DNA from: Rhizobium aethiopicum
GTDB taxonomy: Bacteria > Pseudomonadota > Alphaproteobacteria > Rhizobiales > Rhizobiaceae
Reading direction: 5' to 3'
Assembly: GCF_014197535.1 (NCBI RefSeq)
Contig: NZ_JACIFV010000007.1
Coordinates: 62,001 to 126,000 of the forward strand
Length of the DNA: 64,000 nucleotides
Below, one piece after another: positions 19,384 through 27,001 of the stretch. Made by a program: the position numbers and the translations under genes. The first letter of the stretch is position 1. Each line of letters begins with the position of its first letter. The notes beneath the pieces were generated by a model, which had not been told where the DNA came from, made no database searches, and saw only the letters and a program-made list of their open reading frames with translations.

Positions 19384-20442
19384 ATGAACAGCTCTATGAA
19401 CCCAATCCGCTTCATGACGCGCACACGTCGAGCCGGACGCATCGATATCACCGATATCTTGTCATGGGTCTGGCTGATCGGCGGAACGCTCGTCGTGCTC
19501 ATTCCCGTCGTCTGGGCAGGCCTCTCCTCGCTGAAACCGGCGGCCGAGATCACCCGTTTTCCGCCGTCGCTGCTTCCCCGGGCCGCCGTGGAACAGACCG
19601 TGCCCGGATTCGACAAGCCGCTCAGTCTTTGGAACGTAACGGTTGACGGCCAGCAGCGTGAAATGGCCATGATCAGGCGCATCGGTCTCAAGGCGCAAAT
19701 GGTCGACCCCGCAAATCCGGGGCAACCGGTCGGTGTCGACGTGAAGGGAATCACGCCGGTCCAGCATCTGACCGTTGCTACCGAGAACTACACCGATCCG
19801 CTGACGCGCTTCAACTTCCTGATCTTCCTGAAGAATTCGGTCTTCGTCACGGTGGTCGCGACGCTGCTGACGCTTATCGTCAACGCCATGGCTGCCTTTG
19901 CGCTGTCGAAATACAAATTTCGTGGTGACACGACTGTGTTCGTCATCATCATCTCGACTCTGATGATCCCGCTCGCCGTCGTCATGGTCCCGGCCTATCT
20001 CGTCATTGTCGGGGTCGGGCTCGCCGACAATCTCTGGGGTGTCATCCTGCCGACCGTCGCCTCGCCGACAGCCGTTTTCCTGCTGCGGCAATATATGCTG
20101 ACTATACCGGATGAGCTGATCGAGGCGGCGCGCGTCGATGCGGCGAGCGAATTCTGCATCTTCTGGCGGATCATCCTGCCGCTGACGGCGCCGGCGCTTG
20201 CTGTGCTGGCGATCTTTTCCGTGCTCTGGCGCTGGAACGATTTCCTCTGGCCGCTCATCGTCCTCAACAGCCGCGAGAACTTCACCCTGCAGGTCGGTCT
20301 CAACGCCTTCCAGGGGGAGTTCTCGGTGCAGTGGCATTACATCCTGGCGATGACGTTCCTCAGCCTGTTGCCCGTCACCGTCGTCTTCCTGTTCCTGCAG
20401 AAATACATCACCACAGGCATTGCCGGTACGGGAATGAAGTGA
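19384..20442 (+). CDS. Sugar ABC transporter permease (MalG/UgpE type) with enlarged periplasmic loop
   Basis: 352 residues from ATG 19384, one base after the preceding stop. The usual length is about 280. The excess is a roughly 95-residue hydrophilic stretch between membrane helix 1 (WVWLIGGTLVVLIPVVWAGL) and helix 2, rich in VTVDGQQREMAMIRR-type beta sequence. The remainder is standard, with EAA loop IEAARVDAASEFCIFWRII. The loop may contact the binding protein. It is the last gene of the operon and is followed by a terminator. Confidence 0.93.
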   Translation: MNSSMNPIRFMTRTRRAGRIDITDILSWVWLIGGTLVVLIPVVWAGLSSLKPAAEITRFPPSLLPRAAVEQTVPGFDKPLSLWNVTVDGQQREMAMIRRIGLKAQMVDPANPGQPVGVDVKGITPVQHLTVATENYTDPLTRFNFLIFLKNSVFVTVVATLLTLIVNAMAAFALSKYKFRGDTTVFVIIISTLMIPLAVVMVPAYLVIVGVGLADNLWGVILPTVASPTAVFLLRQYMLTIPDELIEAARVDAASEFCIFWRIILPLTAPALAVLAIFSVLWRWNDFLWPLIVLNSRENFTLQVGLNAFQGEFSVQWHYILAMTFLSLLPVTVVFLFLQKYITTGIAGTGMK

Positions 20443-20526
20443 ACGAATCCTGGCGCGCAGTTGGGGTCGAGATGAGGAAACCTCTCAAGCATTGAAGACT
20501 GCCTTCCCATCTCGTCGCGCCGGCTG

Positions 20527-20558
20527 AAGCGCACCGCATCTGGTCCTGCGGTGCGCTT
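20527..20558 (+). terminator. Rho-independent terminator of the pectin operon
   Basis: A perfect 12-bp stem, AAGCGCACCGCA (20527-20538) with TGCGGTGCGCTT (20547-20558), has an 8-nt loop and is followed by TAG TCC. The T-tract is short, so some read-through is possible. Confidence 0.75.
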
Positions 20559-20596
20559 TAGTCCTCCTTCGATGAGCTTGATTAGCTGAGTCGCGA

Positions 20597-21748
20597 TCAC
20601 AAAACGGTTTCGAAGAGCGGGATCAAGGCCGCACCGATCGCGCCCGGCGCATCGATGATCTTCGCCACGGCCAGCCCCGGCACGTCGCGCAATGCGCCAT
20701 GCCGAGGCAGATTGTTGAATTCGGTGCGTTCAATCAGCATTCTCGCAAGTGAATGTGGAAGCTCGCCGCCAAGCACGATCAATGCGGGGTCGAAGATCGC
20801 GCAGATCGCATTGATGGCTCTGTTGTGGGCCGGAGTGACGCGGTCGATCCATTCCTCGACACCATCCCACTCCACCATATTTTCGTCCTTCAGATCCCTC
20901 AGGGTCAGGCCGCTGCGCCCCTTGGCGCGAAGATGCTCGAGCAGCTGGTTGAGAGCGGGGCGATCATCGTAGTCGTGACGCCCGAAAAGAACGGAGATTT
21001 CGCCGGCATTTCCGAAACTGCCGCGAAACGGCATGCCGCCGGAGACAAGGCCGCCGCCATAGCCATGAAGGTGGGCGATATAGGCAAAATCGGCAACGTC
21101 ACGCCCGACGCCGAAAATTGCTTCCGCCAAGGCCGCAGTCCTGGCGACATTGTCCGCCCAGACCGGCAGGCCAAGCCGCTCCCCAAGCAATGGCGCCAGG
21201 TCGATCAGCGACCAATGGGCCAGCGGCAGGGGACAATTGAAAGCCGTATCCAGCATGCGATGGCCGGAGACTGCGAGGCCGACGCCGAGGATGTCGCGCC
21301 GCTTGGCGCCGCGCCGGGCGAGGATCTGTTCGAGGGCTGCTTCGATCCGCTCCATTTCCATGGATAGCGACGAGCCGGCCTGGGGAATTTCCATATTGTC
21401 CAACGGTTCGCCGAAGCCCATGAGGCAAAGGCCGATCGTTCCGACGTTGATGGAGATGCCGAGCGTCAGACACCACTCCCTTCGCAGCGTCAGCTCCGGG
21501 CTAGGCGGACCGGCGCGCCGGTTTTCCGATTGGGAAAAGACGACCATTCCCCGATCATGAAGCCGGCCGACGATTCTGTGCAGCGATTGCTGAGTGAGAT
21601 CGAGTGGATCGGTCAGGCTGGAGCGCTCGATACCGGGCGACTTCCAGATCAACCGCAAAAGGTCCCGTTCGTTACGGGAGGCTACTCTCGCGGGCTCAGT
21701 GTCTCGCAGGAAATGTGGGGCAACGTGGTCCAGCGGAGCGTACTTCAT
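20597..21748 (-). CDS. ROK-family transcriptional regulator
   Basis: 383 residues from ATG 21748. An N-terminal winged helix (RNERDLLRLIWKSPGIERSS, then DLTQQSLHRIVGRLHDRGMV) is joined to a ROK domain (ILGVGLAVSGHRMLD, LPVWADNVARTAALAEAIFG, SFGNAGEISVLF). The CxCGxxGC zinc motif and the DxGGT phosphate-binding motif of ROK sugar kinases are absent (ISINVGTIGLCL at the latter place), so it should be a sugar-sensing regulator without kinase activity. It is convergent with the pectin operon and divergent from an AraC gene. Its targets are unknown; the pectin genes or neighbouring sugar operons are possible. Confidence 0.9.
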   Translation of the reverse strand: MKYAPLDHVAPHFLRDTEPARVASRNERDLLRLIWKSPGIERSSLTDPLDLTQQSLHRIVGRLHDRGMVVFSQSENRRAGPPSPELTLRREWCLTLGISINVGTIGLCLMGFGEPLDNMEIPQAGSSLSMEMERIEAALEQILARRGAKRRDILGVGLAVSGHRMLDTAFNCPLPLAHWSLIDLAPLLGERLGLPVWADNVARTAALAEAIFGVGRDVADFAYIAHLHGYGGGLVSGGMPFRGSFGNAGEISVLFGRHDYDDRPALNQLLEHLRAKGRSGLTLRDLKDENMVEWDGVEEWIDRVTPAHNRAINAICAIFDPALIVLGGELPHSLARMLIERTEFNNLPRHGALRDVPGLAVAKIIDAPGAIGAALIPLFETVL

Positions 21749-21767
21749 TTTCCAAACATATTGATTT

Positions 21768-21780
21768 ACACTGTAAGTGT
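21768..21780. promoter_or_regulatory. Inverted repeat between the ROK and AraC genes
   Basis: ACACT-GTA-AGTGT is a 5+3+5 perfect inverted repeat 20 bp upstream of the ROK start, with further partial symmetry outside. It is a candidate autoregulatory site, but short enough to arise by chance. Confidence 0.35.
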
Positions 21781-21916
21781 GAAGCAGGTGGAGGGGACGC
21801 TTTGCTTCTGCGGGGCAACGAAATCATCCGTGGTTTTGCCGGTCCTGCTTAACCCATCAAGATTGGCCAGACCAGTCGCGATGATGTCAGGCGGCAGAAG
21901 AAAAGAACCGAGCGGC

Positions 21917-22945
21917 ATGGATGCGTTAAGACGGGAGAAAATGGCAATTGCCGAGCATGGGGGTTACGGATTCGAGCCCACGCATGGAGGCACCAGCTTC
22001 GAATCAATGGTTCAGGCCTTTACGGCTGGTTACGGCGTTTTCGGCGCACAGCCATTGAAAGATGACCGAAAATTCGCCTGGGCCGCGGATCTGAGAAGGA
22101 CCGAGGCGCTCACGGTGCTTCATTCGGTCTATCAGAGTTCCTGGACGATCCGGACGCTTGATGAGTCTCCGCAGCATCTCGCGTTTTTCATGCCGCACAC
22201 AGGCTCTTTTCGACTGTCGATAGGAAAGAGAACGGTCGAAAGCGGCGCCGGTCACTTTCTCATGGCCAACAATCACGAAGTCGGCGATCGTGTGGTCCAG
22301 GGAGGACCGCATCGCTCGGACGTCCTTTTTCTGGACTGGAAGGTTGTCAAAAGGGTCCTCGCCTCGCTGGTGGAAAAGCCCCTCTCGGAGTCGTTCGATC
22401 TCGACCCGCTTCTGGATCGCGCGACGCAGTCAGGCCAACTCATCGGCAATCTACTCCAGACGATCGTGCAGGGCATGCGCGGCGCCGGTCCGTTGCTATC
22501 TTCGCCTCTTGCCGCAGCCGCGATGAGCGAAACTCTTGCTCACCTCGTGATCCGATTTGGCCGGCATCGGTTTTCCGATCATCTGGAAAAAAAGAAAGTA
22601 TCGTTGATTGCACCTTGGCATGTCCGACGCGCTATCGACTACATGCATGCCAATATCGCGGAACCTCTCACCATGACGATGGTCGCCGATGATGTCGGAG
22701 TTTCGCTTCGTGCGCTGCAAACGGGCTTCAAGGCCTTCAGGGGAACGTCGCCGGCTGGTTACCTCCGCACAATCCGGCTGCAGGCGGCCCGCGAGCAGTT
22801 GCGGGATCCGACGAACCAGCAATCCGTCCGCGAAATCTGCGCGATATGGGGTTTTGCCCACGCGGGCAGGTTCTCCATCATCTACCGCAGCACCTTTGGA
22901 GAAAGCCCGCGCGATACACGGCTCCGGGCTGAGCGCTTGCGCTGA
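21917..22945 (+). CDS. AraC-family transcriptional regulator
   Basis: About 342 residues. The frame is open further upstream but that part overlaps the divergent ROK gene, so I start at ATG 21917 (MDALRREKMAIAEHG); ATG 21941, with GGGAG close before it, is an alternative. The N-terminal 200 residues form a cupin-like ligand-binding domain (SFRLSIGKRTVESGAGHFLM). The C-terminus has the double helix-turn-helix: TMTMVADDVGVSLRALQTGF and REICAIWGFAHAGRFSIIYR, ending in the FGESPRD pattern. It resembles regulators of aromatic or stress genes. The target is not apparent. Confidence 0.88.
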   Translation: MDALRREKMAIAEHGGYGFEPTHGGTSFESMVQAFTAGYGVFGAQPLKDDRKFAWAADLRRTEALTVLHSVYQSSWTIRTLDESPQHLAFFMPHTGSFRLSIGKRTVESGAGHFLMANNHEVGDRVVQGGPHRSDVLFLDWKVVKRVLASLVEKPLSESFDLDPLLDRATQSGQLIGNLLQTIVQGMRGAGPLLSSPLAAAAMSETLAHLVIRFGRHRFSDHLEKKKVSLIAPWHVRRAIDYMHANIAEPLTMTMVADDVGVSLRALQTGFKAFRGTSPAGYLRTIRLQAAREQLRDPTNQQSVREICAIWGFAHAGRFSIIYRSTFGESPRDTRLRAERLR

Positions 22946-22978
22946 TGGGAGCTTCTAGAGGCTGGCTCTTCCGGCGCT

Positions 22979-24016
22979 TCAGCGCGGCGGTGCGATACTG
23001 CCGCGCAGGACGAGATGGCAGCCGAGTTCCAGGCGATGAGCCGGCCGCTGCGGATCATTGGCGATCAGCCGCTGTTCGATGAGCGCGAGCGCTGCCGCGC
23101 CGAGACGGTCGGTCGGCACGCTCACGGTGGACAGCGGCGGGCGGCTGAACTCGCCGGGAACGATGTCGTCGAAGCCGAGCACGGATATTGCGTCGGGGAC
23201 GCGTATATCGCGATCGGCCAATGCCTTCAGGCAGCCGAGCGCCAGATTGTCGGCCGCGCAGAAGACGGCGGTGGCGCCTTTCAGCGTGGGATCGCGATGG
23301 AGCAGCGCGTTGATGGCCGCCTCGCCATGCCGGGGCTCATATCCCTCCGCCTCGATGATCATATCCTTCGGCACCGGAAGCTGTGCGGCGAAATAGGCAT
23401 CGGAAAAACCGTCATAGCGGCGCTGGATGGTCGTGCGCCCCTTCCATGTCAGATGCAGGATCCGGCGGTGGCCGAGCGCCAGGAGGTGCTCGATACCGAG
23501 CCGTGCGCCGAAGCGGTTTTCAGGTGTCACCGTATCGACCAGCATGGCGGGATCCTCACCGTTGACGATGACGACGGGCATATCCGCCGAGGCGAGGCTA
23601 CGGATGAGTTCGGGCTGATCGTCGTTCAGCACCACGATGCCGTCTGCGCGTTCTGATATCGCGATCTGCCTGACCTCGGCGCCGTCGATGCGTCGGCCGC
23701 TGCTGACGTAGGGCACGATGCGGATGCCGCGACGCTCGCATTCCCTGCGAAGACCGTTGAGAATCGTCCAGCTCACCAGATTGAGATCGCTCTCCGGCGC
23801 GGCATCGTCAGGAATGGCGAGAAGCAGAACGTGCAAGGCCGCGATCGTCGCCTTCTTTCTCCGGCGGTCGAGATAACCGAGACGTTTTGCCGAATCCAGC
23901 ACTCTTTCCCGCACCTCGATCGTCAGCGGCGCAGTTCCGTTCAGGGCGTGCGAGGCCGTGCTCAGCGACACGTCGGCATCACGTGCGACATCTTTGAGAT
24001 TGACTTTACGTTCCAC
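22979..24016 (-). CDS. LacI-family transcriptional regulator
   Basis: 345 residues from GTG 24016. The DNA-binding head reads VNLKDVARDADVSLSTASHA and the hinge follows; the remainder is a periplasmic-binding-type domain (ADGIVVLNDDQPELIRSL, AVFCAADNLALGCLKAL, ISVLGFDDIVPGEFSRPPLS). It is the closest LacI gene to the pectin cluster and thus the first candidate to bind the two ATGAAAA-N2-TTTTCAT sites, though 2.5 kb of other regulators separate them. It appears to be a single-gene unit. Confidence 0.93.
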   Translation of the reverse strand: MERKVNLKDVARDADVSLSTASHALNGTAPLTIEVRERVLDSAKRLGYLDRRRKKATIAALHVLLLAIPDDAAPESDLNLVSWTILNGLRRECERRGIRIVPYVSSGRRIDGAEVRQIAISERADGIVVLNDDQPELIRSLASADMPVVIVNGEDPAMLVDTVTPENRFGARLGIEHLLALGHRRILHLTWKGRTTIQRRYDGFSDAYFAAQLPVPKDMIIEAEGYEPRHGEAAINALLHRDPTLKGATAVFCAADNLALGCLKALADRDIRVPDAISVLGFDDIVPGEFSRPPLSTVSVPTDRLGAAALALIEQRLIANDPQRPAHRLELGCHLVLRGSIAPPR

Positions 24017-24128
24017 TTTTTCCGCCGGGAATTCAGGTCGTACCTTCGAAGCATAAGCTAACTCGATGTTTTCACATAAAGACTTTAGAAAATCTATGTG
24101 CTTGCGCCGATATTTTCGTCATTCGCAA

Positions 24129-24761
24129 TCAGCGACGTTCGGCAAGCAGCCCGTTGAACAGCAGGTCGAAATAGGCCCGCATGAAGGCGTCCTTGTTGGG
24201 CGTCGGCACGCGGCGATCGTCGAATATCAGCCGCAGAACCGTCGTCGTCAGAATCGGCGCGACCACGAGGTCGGAGAATTCGACGGGAATTTCGCGAAAT
24301 TCCCCTGACGCAACGCCTTCCAGGATGAGCGCGTCGATCCTGGCGATAATCGGCGCTATGAATTCATCGTGGTGGCGATCGATCAGGTCGGGGAACCGCT
24401 GTCCTTCCGAAATCACCAGCCGCGTCAATTCGCGGGTTGTGCGATCCTCCGCGATTTGGTCGTAAAGCAGACCGAGAATGGACATCAGCCTGTCGGTGGC
24501 GCTGCCGCTGAGGCCAGCGGTGATTTCAAGCAGTTCCTGAAAGGGGACCGAGAAGTGACTGATCATGGCTTCGAAGAGCTTTTCCTTCGTCTCGAAGTAG
24601 ACGTAGACCGTGCCCTTGGTGACGCCGACCCTGTCTGCGATGTCGTCGACGCGGGCGCCGGTGAACCCGTTTCTGACGAATTCCTCGAATGCGGCATCCA
24701 GGATCTGGATGGGTCGCAGCGCCTTCTGTTCCGCGCGTGTGAGTTTCTTCTGAGCTGCCAT
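24129..24761 (-). CDS. TetR-family transcriptional repressor of the RND efflux operon
   Basis: 210 residues from ATG 24761. The N-terminus has the TetR helix-turn-helix (QILDAAFEEFVRNGFTGARV, DDIADRVGVTKGTVYVYFET, KEKLFEAMI), and the remainder is an all-helical ligand domain. It is divergent from the adaptor/pump genes, and the 84-bp gap between them holds an inverted repeat over a good promoter, the classic arrangement for control of efflux by the pumped compound. Confidence 0.93.
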   Translation of the reverse strand: MAAQKKLTRAEQKALRPIQILDAAFEEFVRNGFTGARVDDIADRVGVTKGTVYVYFETKEKLFEAMISHFSVPFQELLEITAGLSGSATDRLMSILGLLYDQIAEDRTTRELTRLVISEGQRFPDLIDRHHDEFIAPIIARIDALILEGVASGEFREIPVEFSDLVVAPILTTTVLRLIFDDRRVPTPNKDAFMRAYFDLLFNGLLAERR

Positions 24762-24787
24762 TCCTGCCTCGCCGTGGCAAAAGTTTC

Positions 24788-24809
24788 ATTGACTAATCCG
24801 TCAGTCAAT
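24788..24809. promoter_or_regulatory. TetR operator in the efflux divergent region
   Basis: ATTGACT (24788-24794) and AGTCAAT (24803-24809) form a perfect 7-bp inverted repeat with an 8-bp spacer. GACT/AGTC-type arms separated this way are common for TetR dimers. The left arm covers the -35 of the efflux promoter. Confidence 0.7.
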
Positions 24810-24817
24810 TATATAGC
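24789..24817 (+). promoter_or_regulatory. Candidate promoter of the RND efflux operon
   Basis: -35 TTGACT (24789-24794), 17-bp spacer, -10 TATAGC (24812-24817). It is embedded in the TetR operator and is 29 bp before the first gene, so repressor binding would block polymerase. Confidence 0.55.
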
Positions 24818-24845
24818 AGCTGCCGTTGAGAGCAAGAGGTCAACT

Positions 24846-25919
24846 ATGAGAACCATTCTGGTCGCCACAGCGTTCGTATGCACGATCGGTCTCGTCTCCT
24901 GCAGCGAGCCGGGCGGGCCGAGCGAACCTGCCGCGCGGCAGGTCGGCGTCGTCGTCGCCAGGTCTGAGCCGCTGAGCGATGGCGGTGCGCTGACGGGAGA
25001 GGTTCGCGCCCGTGTTCAGACCGATCTGTCCTTCCGCGTCAGTGGTAAGATCGTCGAGCGGCTGGTCGAGGTCGGACAGTCCGTGAAGGCGGGGCAGCTG
25101 CTGGCGCGCATCGATCCGGAAGAACAGAAGGCCGATCTGGATGTGGCCGCCGCCAATCTTCAGTCCGCTGAGGCCCAGCAGACCCAGGCGCAGCTTGCCT
25201 TCGACCGCCAGCAGAGCCTGTTTCGAACCCAGGTGACGACGCGCGCGGCGCTCGACCAGGCGCAGGAGGCGCTTCTGACGGCGCAGGCATCGACGAAATC
25301 GGCGCGGGCGCTTTTCGAAACCGCGCAGGACACCCTGTCCTATACGGAGCTGAAGGCGGATGCCGACGGGGTGATCACCGCCCGCAATGCCGAGGTCGGG
25401 CAGGTGGCGCAGGCCGCCCAGGTCGTCTTCACCCTTGCCCATGACGGCGACCGGGATGCCGTCTTCGAAGTGGTCGAGAGTGCGTTCCTGCGCCCGATCG
25501 ACGGCGACGGCACCGTGGCCCTGCTGTCGAACCCCTCGCAGAAGATCACCGCGAAGGTGCGCGAGATTTCGCCGACGATCGATTCTTCCACCGGCACCAT
25601 CCGGGTCAAGGTCGCGCTATCAAGCGATGCTCCTATTCCGCTCGGCGCTCCCGTCGTCGGGAAATTCAGTTACGTCCCGCAGGACGTCATCCAGCTGCCC
25701 TGGTCGGCAATGACCTCCAAGGACGGCAAGCCGGCCGTCTGGATCGTCGATCCCGCATCCTCTGCGGTCTCAGCGAGAGCGATCGACGTTGCCGGCTACG
25801 AGACCGGCAGATTCATCGTCAAATCGGGCGTGTCGGCAGGGGACGTCGTGGTGACCGACGGCACCAAATTCCTCAGGCCCGGCGAAATCGTGTCTTACGT
25901 CAAGGAAGCATCCAAGTGA
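24846..25919 (+). CDS. RND efflux periplasmic adaptor subunit 1 (lipoprotein)
   Basis: 357 residues from ATG 24846 with an AAGAGGT ribosome site. The signal sequence ends in a lipobox (GLVSC, cysteine near residue 19). The family layout is present: barrel-sandwich strands (FRVSGKIVERLVEVGQSVKAG), a helical hairpin (about 95-150, rich in Ala and Gln), DGVITARNAEVGQVAQAAQ, then beta-barrel and membrane-proximal parts (RVKVALSSDAPIPLGAPVVG). It bridges the inner-membrane pump and an outer-membrane channel. The next gene encodes a second, different adaptor, overlapping by 4 bp. Confidence 0.93.
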   Translation: MRTILVATAFVCTIGLVSCSEPGGPSEPAARQVGVVVARSEPLSDGGALTGEVRARVQTDLSFRVSGKIVERLVEVGQSVKAGQLLARIDPEEQKADLDVAAANLQSAEAQQTQAQLAFDRQQSLFRTQVTTRAALDQAQEALLTAQASTKSARALFETAQDTLSYTELKADADGVITARNAEVGQVAQAAQVVFTLAHDGDRDAVFEVVESAFLRPIDGDGTVALLSNPSQKITAKVREISPTIDSSTGTIRVKVALSSDAPIPLGAPVVGKFSYVPQDVIQLPWSAMTSKDGKPAVWIVDPASSAVSARAIDVAGYETGRFIVKSGVSAGDVVVTDGTKFLRPGEIVSYVKEASK

Positions 25920-27001
25920 GTATTCGTCCCAAGATAATCGCACTGATGATGGGTACGGCCCTGATTTCCTCTTGCACCAAGCAGGAGGAAAGCACTGGTG
26001 AAGCGCCCCGTCCGGTGCTGTCGATGACGGTCAAGCAGACGCCCGCGACGAGCTTCGGCCTGACCGGCACGATCGAGCCGACGATCGAGACTGAACTCGG
26101 CTTCCGGATCCTCGGGCGGATGATCGCCCGCAACGTCAATGTCGGCGATGTCGTCAAGAAGGGTGATGTCGTTGCCGCCATCGATCCGCTGGCGCTGGAG
26201 CTTGCCGTGCGCAGCGCCCAGTCCGACGTCGAGAACAGTGATGCCCAGCTTCGAAATGCAGTGACGACAGAGCAGCGCCAGCGCGCGCTGGTGGAATCGC
26301 GCTCCGGCACCGAAGCCTCGCTCGAAGAAGCCGAGCAGGCGAGACGGACGGCCGCGGCCGCCGTCGCCAAGACGCAGGCCAATCTCGACAAAGCCAGGGA
26401 GCAGCTCGGCTATGCGCAGCTTCAGGCGGAATTCGATGGCGTCGTCACGGCGACTTCGGCCGAGGTCGGCCAGGTCGTGTCGGCCGGTCAGACGGTCGTC
26501 ACGATAGCCCGGCCCGACAAGCGCGACGCGGTTGTCGACGTGCCGCAGGCCGCTGCCCAGAAACTGAAGATCGGCGCGCCCTTCGAAGTGACGCTGCAGC
26601 TCGAGCCTTCGATCCGCACCTCCGGGGTCGTGCGCGAGATCGCGCCGGAGGCGGAGACCGCCACCCGCACGAGCAGGACCAAAATCGCGCTCGCCGACCC
26701 GCCTGAAGCCTTCAGGCTCGGTGCGGTCATCACTGCCTCCGCAACAATCGCTGCCGATCCGGAGATCGTGCTGCCTTCCTCGGCGATTGTTGCCGGCACC
26801 GACGGCGCCAGCGTCTGGATCGTCGACGTAGCAAGCAAGAAGGTTTCGCGCCGCCATGTGAAGATCGACGGCGACGTCGTCGACGGCGGCACTGTCCGCG
26901 TCACCGAAGGGCTCACTCGGGGAGAGCGGGTCGTCGTGGCAGGCGTGCATAAACTTGAGGATGGCCAGGCCATCAGGATCGACCAGGAGATCAGCCAGTG
27001 A
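25916..27001 (+). CDS. RND efflux periplasmic adaptor subunit 2 (lipoprotein)
   Basis: 361 residues from GTG 25916 (GTGA overlap with the previous stop). A lipobox occurs at ALISSC near residue 20. The typical adaptor elements are seen: LGFRILGRMIARNVNVGDVV, a hairpin with repeated Ala/Glu/Gln, FDGVVTATSAEVGQVVSAGQ, and LGAVITASATIAADPEIVLP. It shares the fold of adaptor 1 but the sequences differ clearly, so this is not a recent duplication. The two may form a mixed hexamer around one pump. Confidence 0.93.
   Translation: MSIRPKIIALMMGTALISSCTKQEESTGEAPRPVLSMTVKQTPATSFGLTGTIEPTIETELGFRILGRMIARNVNVGDVVKKGDVVAAIDPLALELAVRSAQSDVENSDAQLRNAVTTEQRQRALVESRSGTEASLEEAEQARRTAAAAVAKTQANLDKAREQLGYAQLQAEFDGVVTATSAEVGQVVSAGQTVVTIARPDKRDAVVDVPQAAAQKLKIGAPFEVTLQLEPSIRTSGVVREIAPEAETATRTSRTKIALADPPEAFRLGAVITASATIAADPEIVLPSSAIVAGTDGASVWIVDVASKKVSRRHVKIDGDVVDGGTVRVTEGLTRGERVVVAGVHKLEDGQAIRIDQEISQ

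Noticed and set aside
21530..21916. Longer N-terminus for the AraC regulator
   Set aside because: This part of the frame overlaps the divergent ROK gene and its promoter; the upstream residues show no domain.
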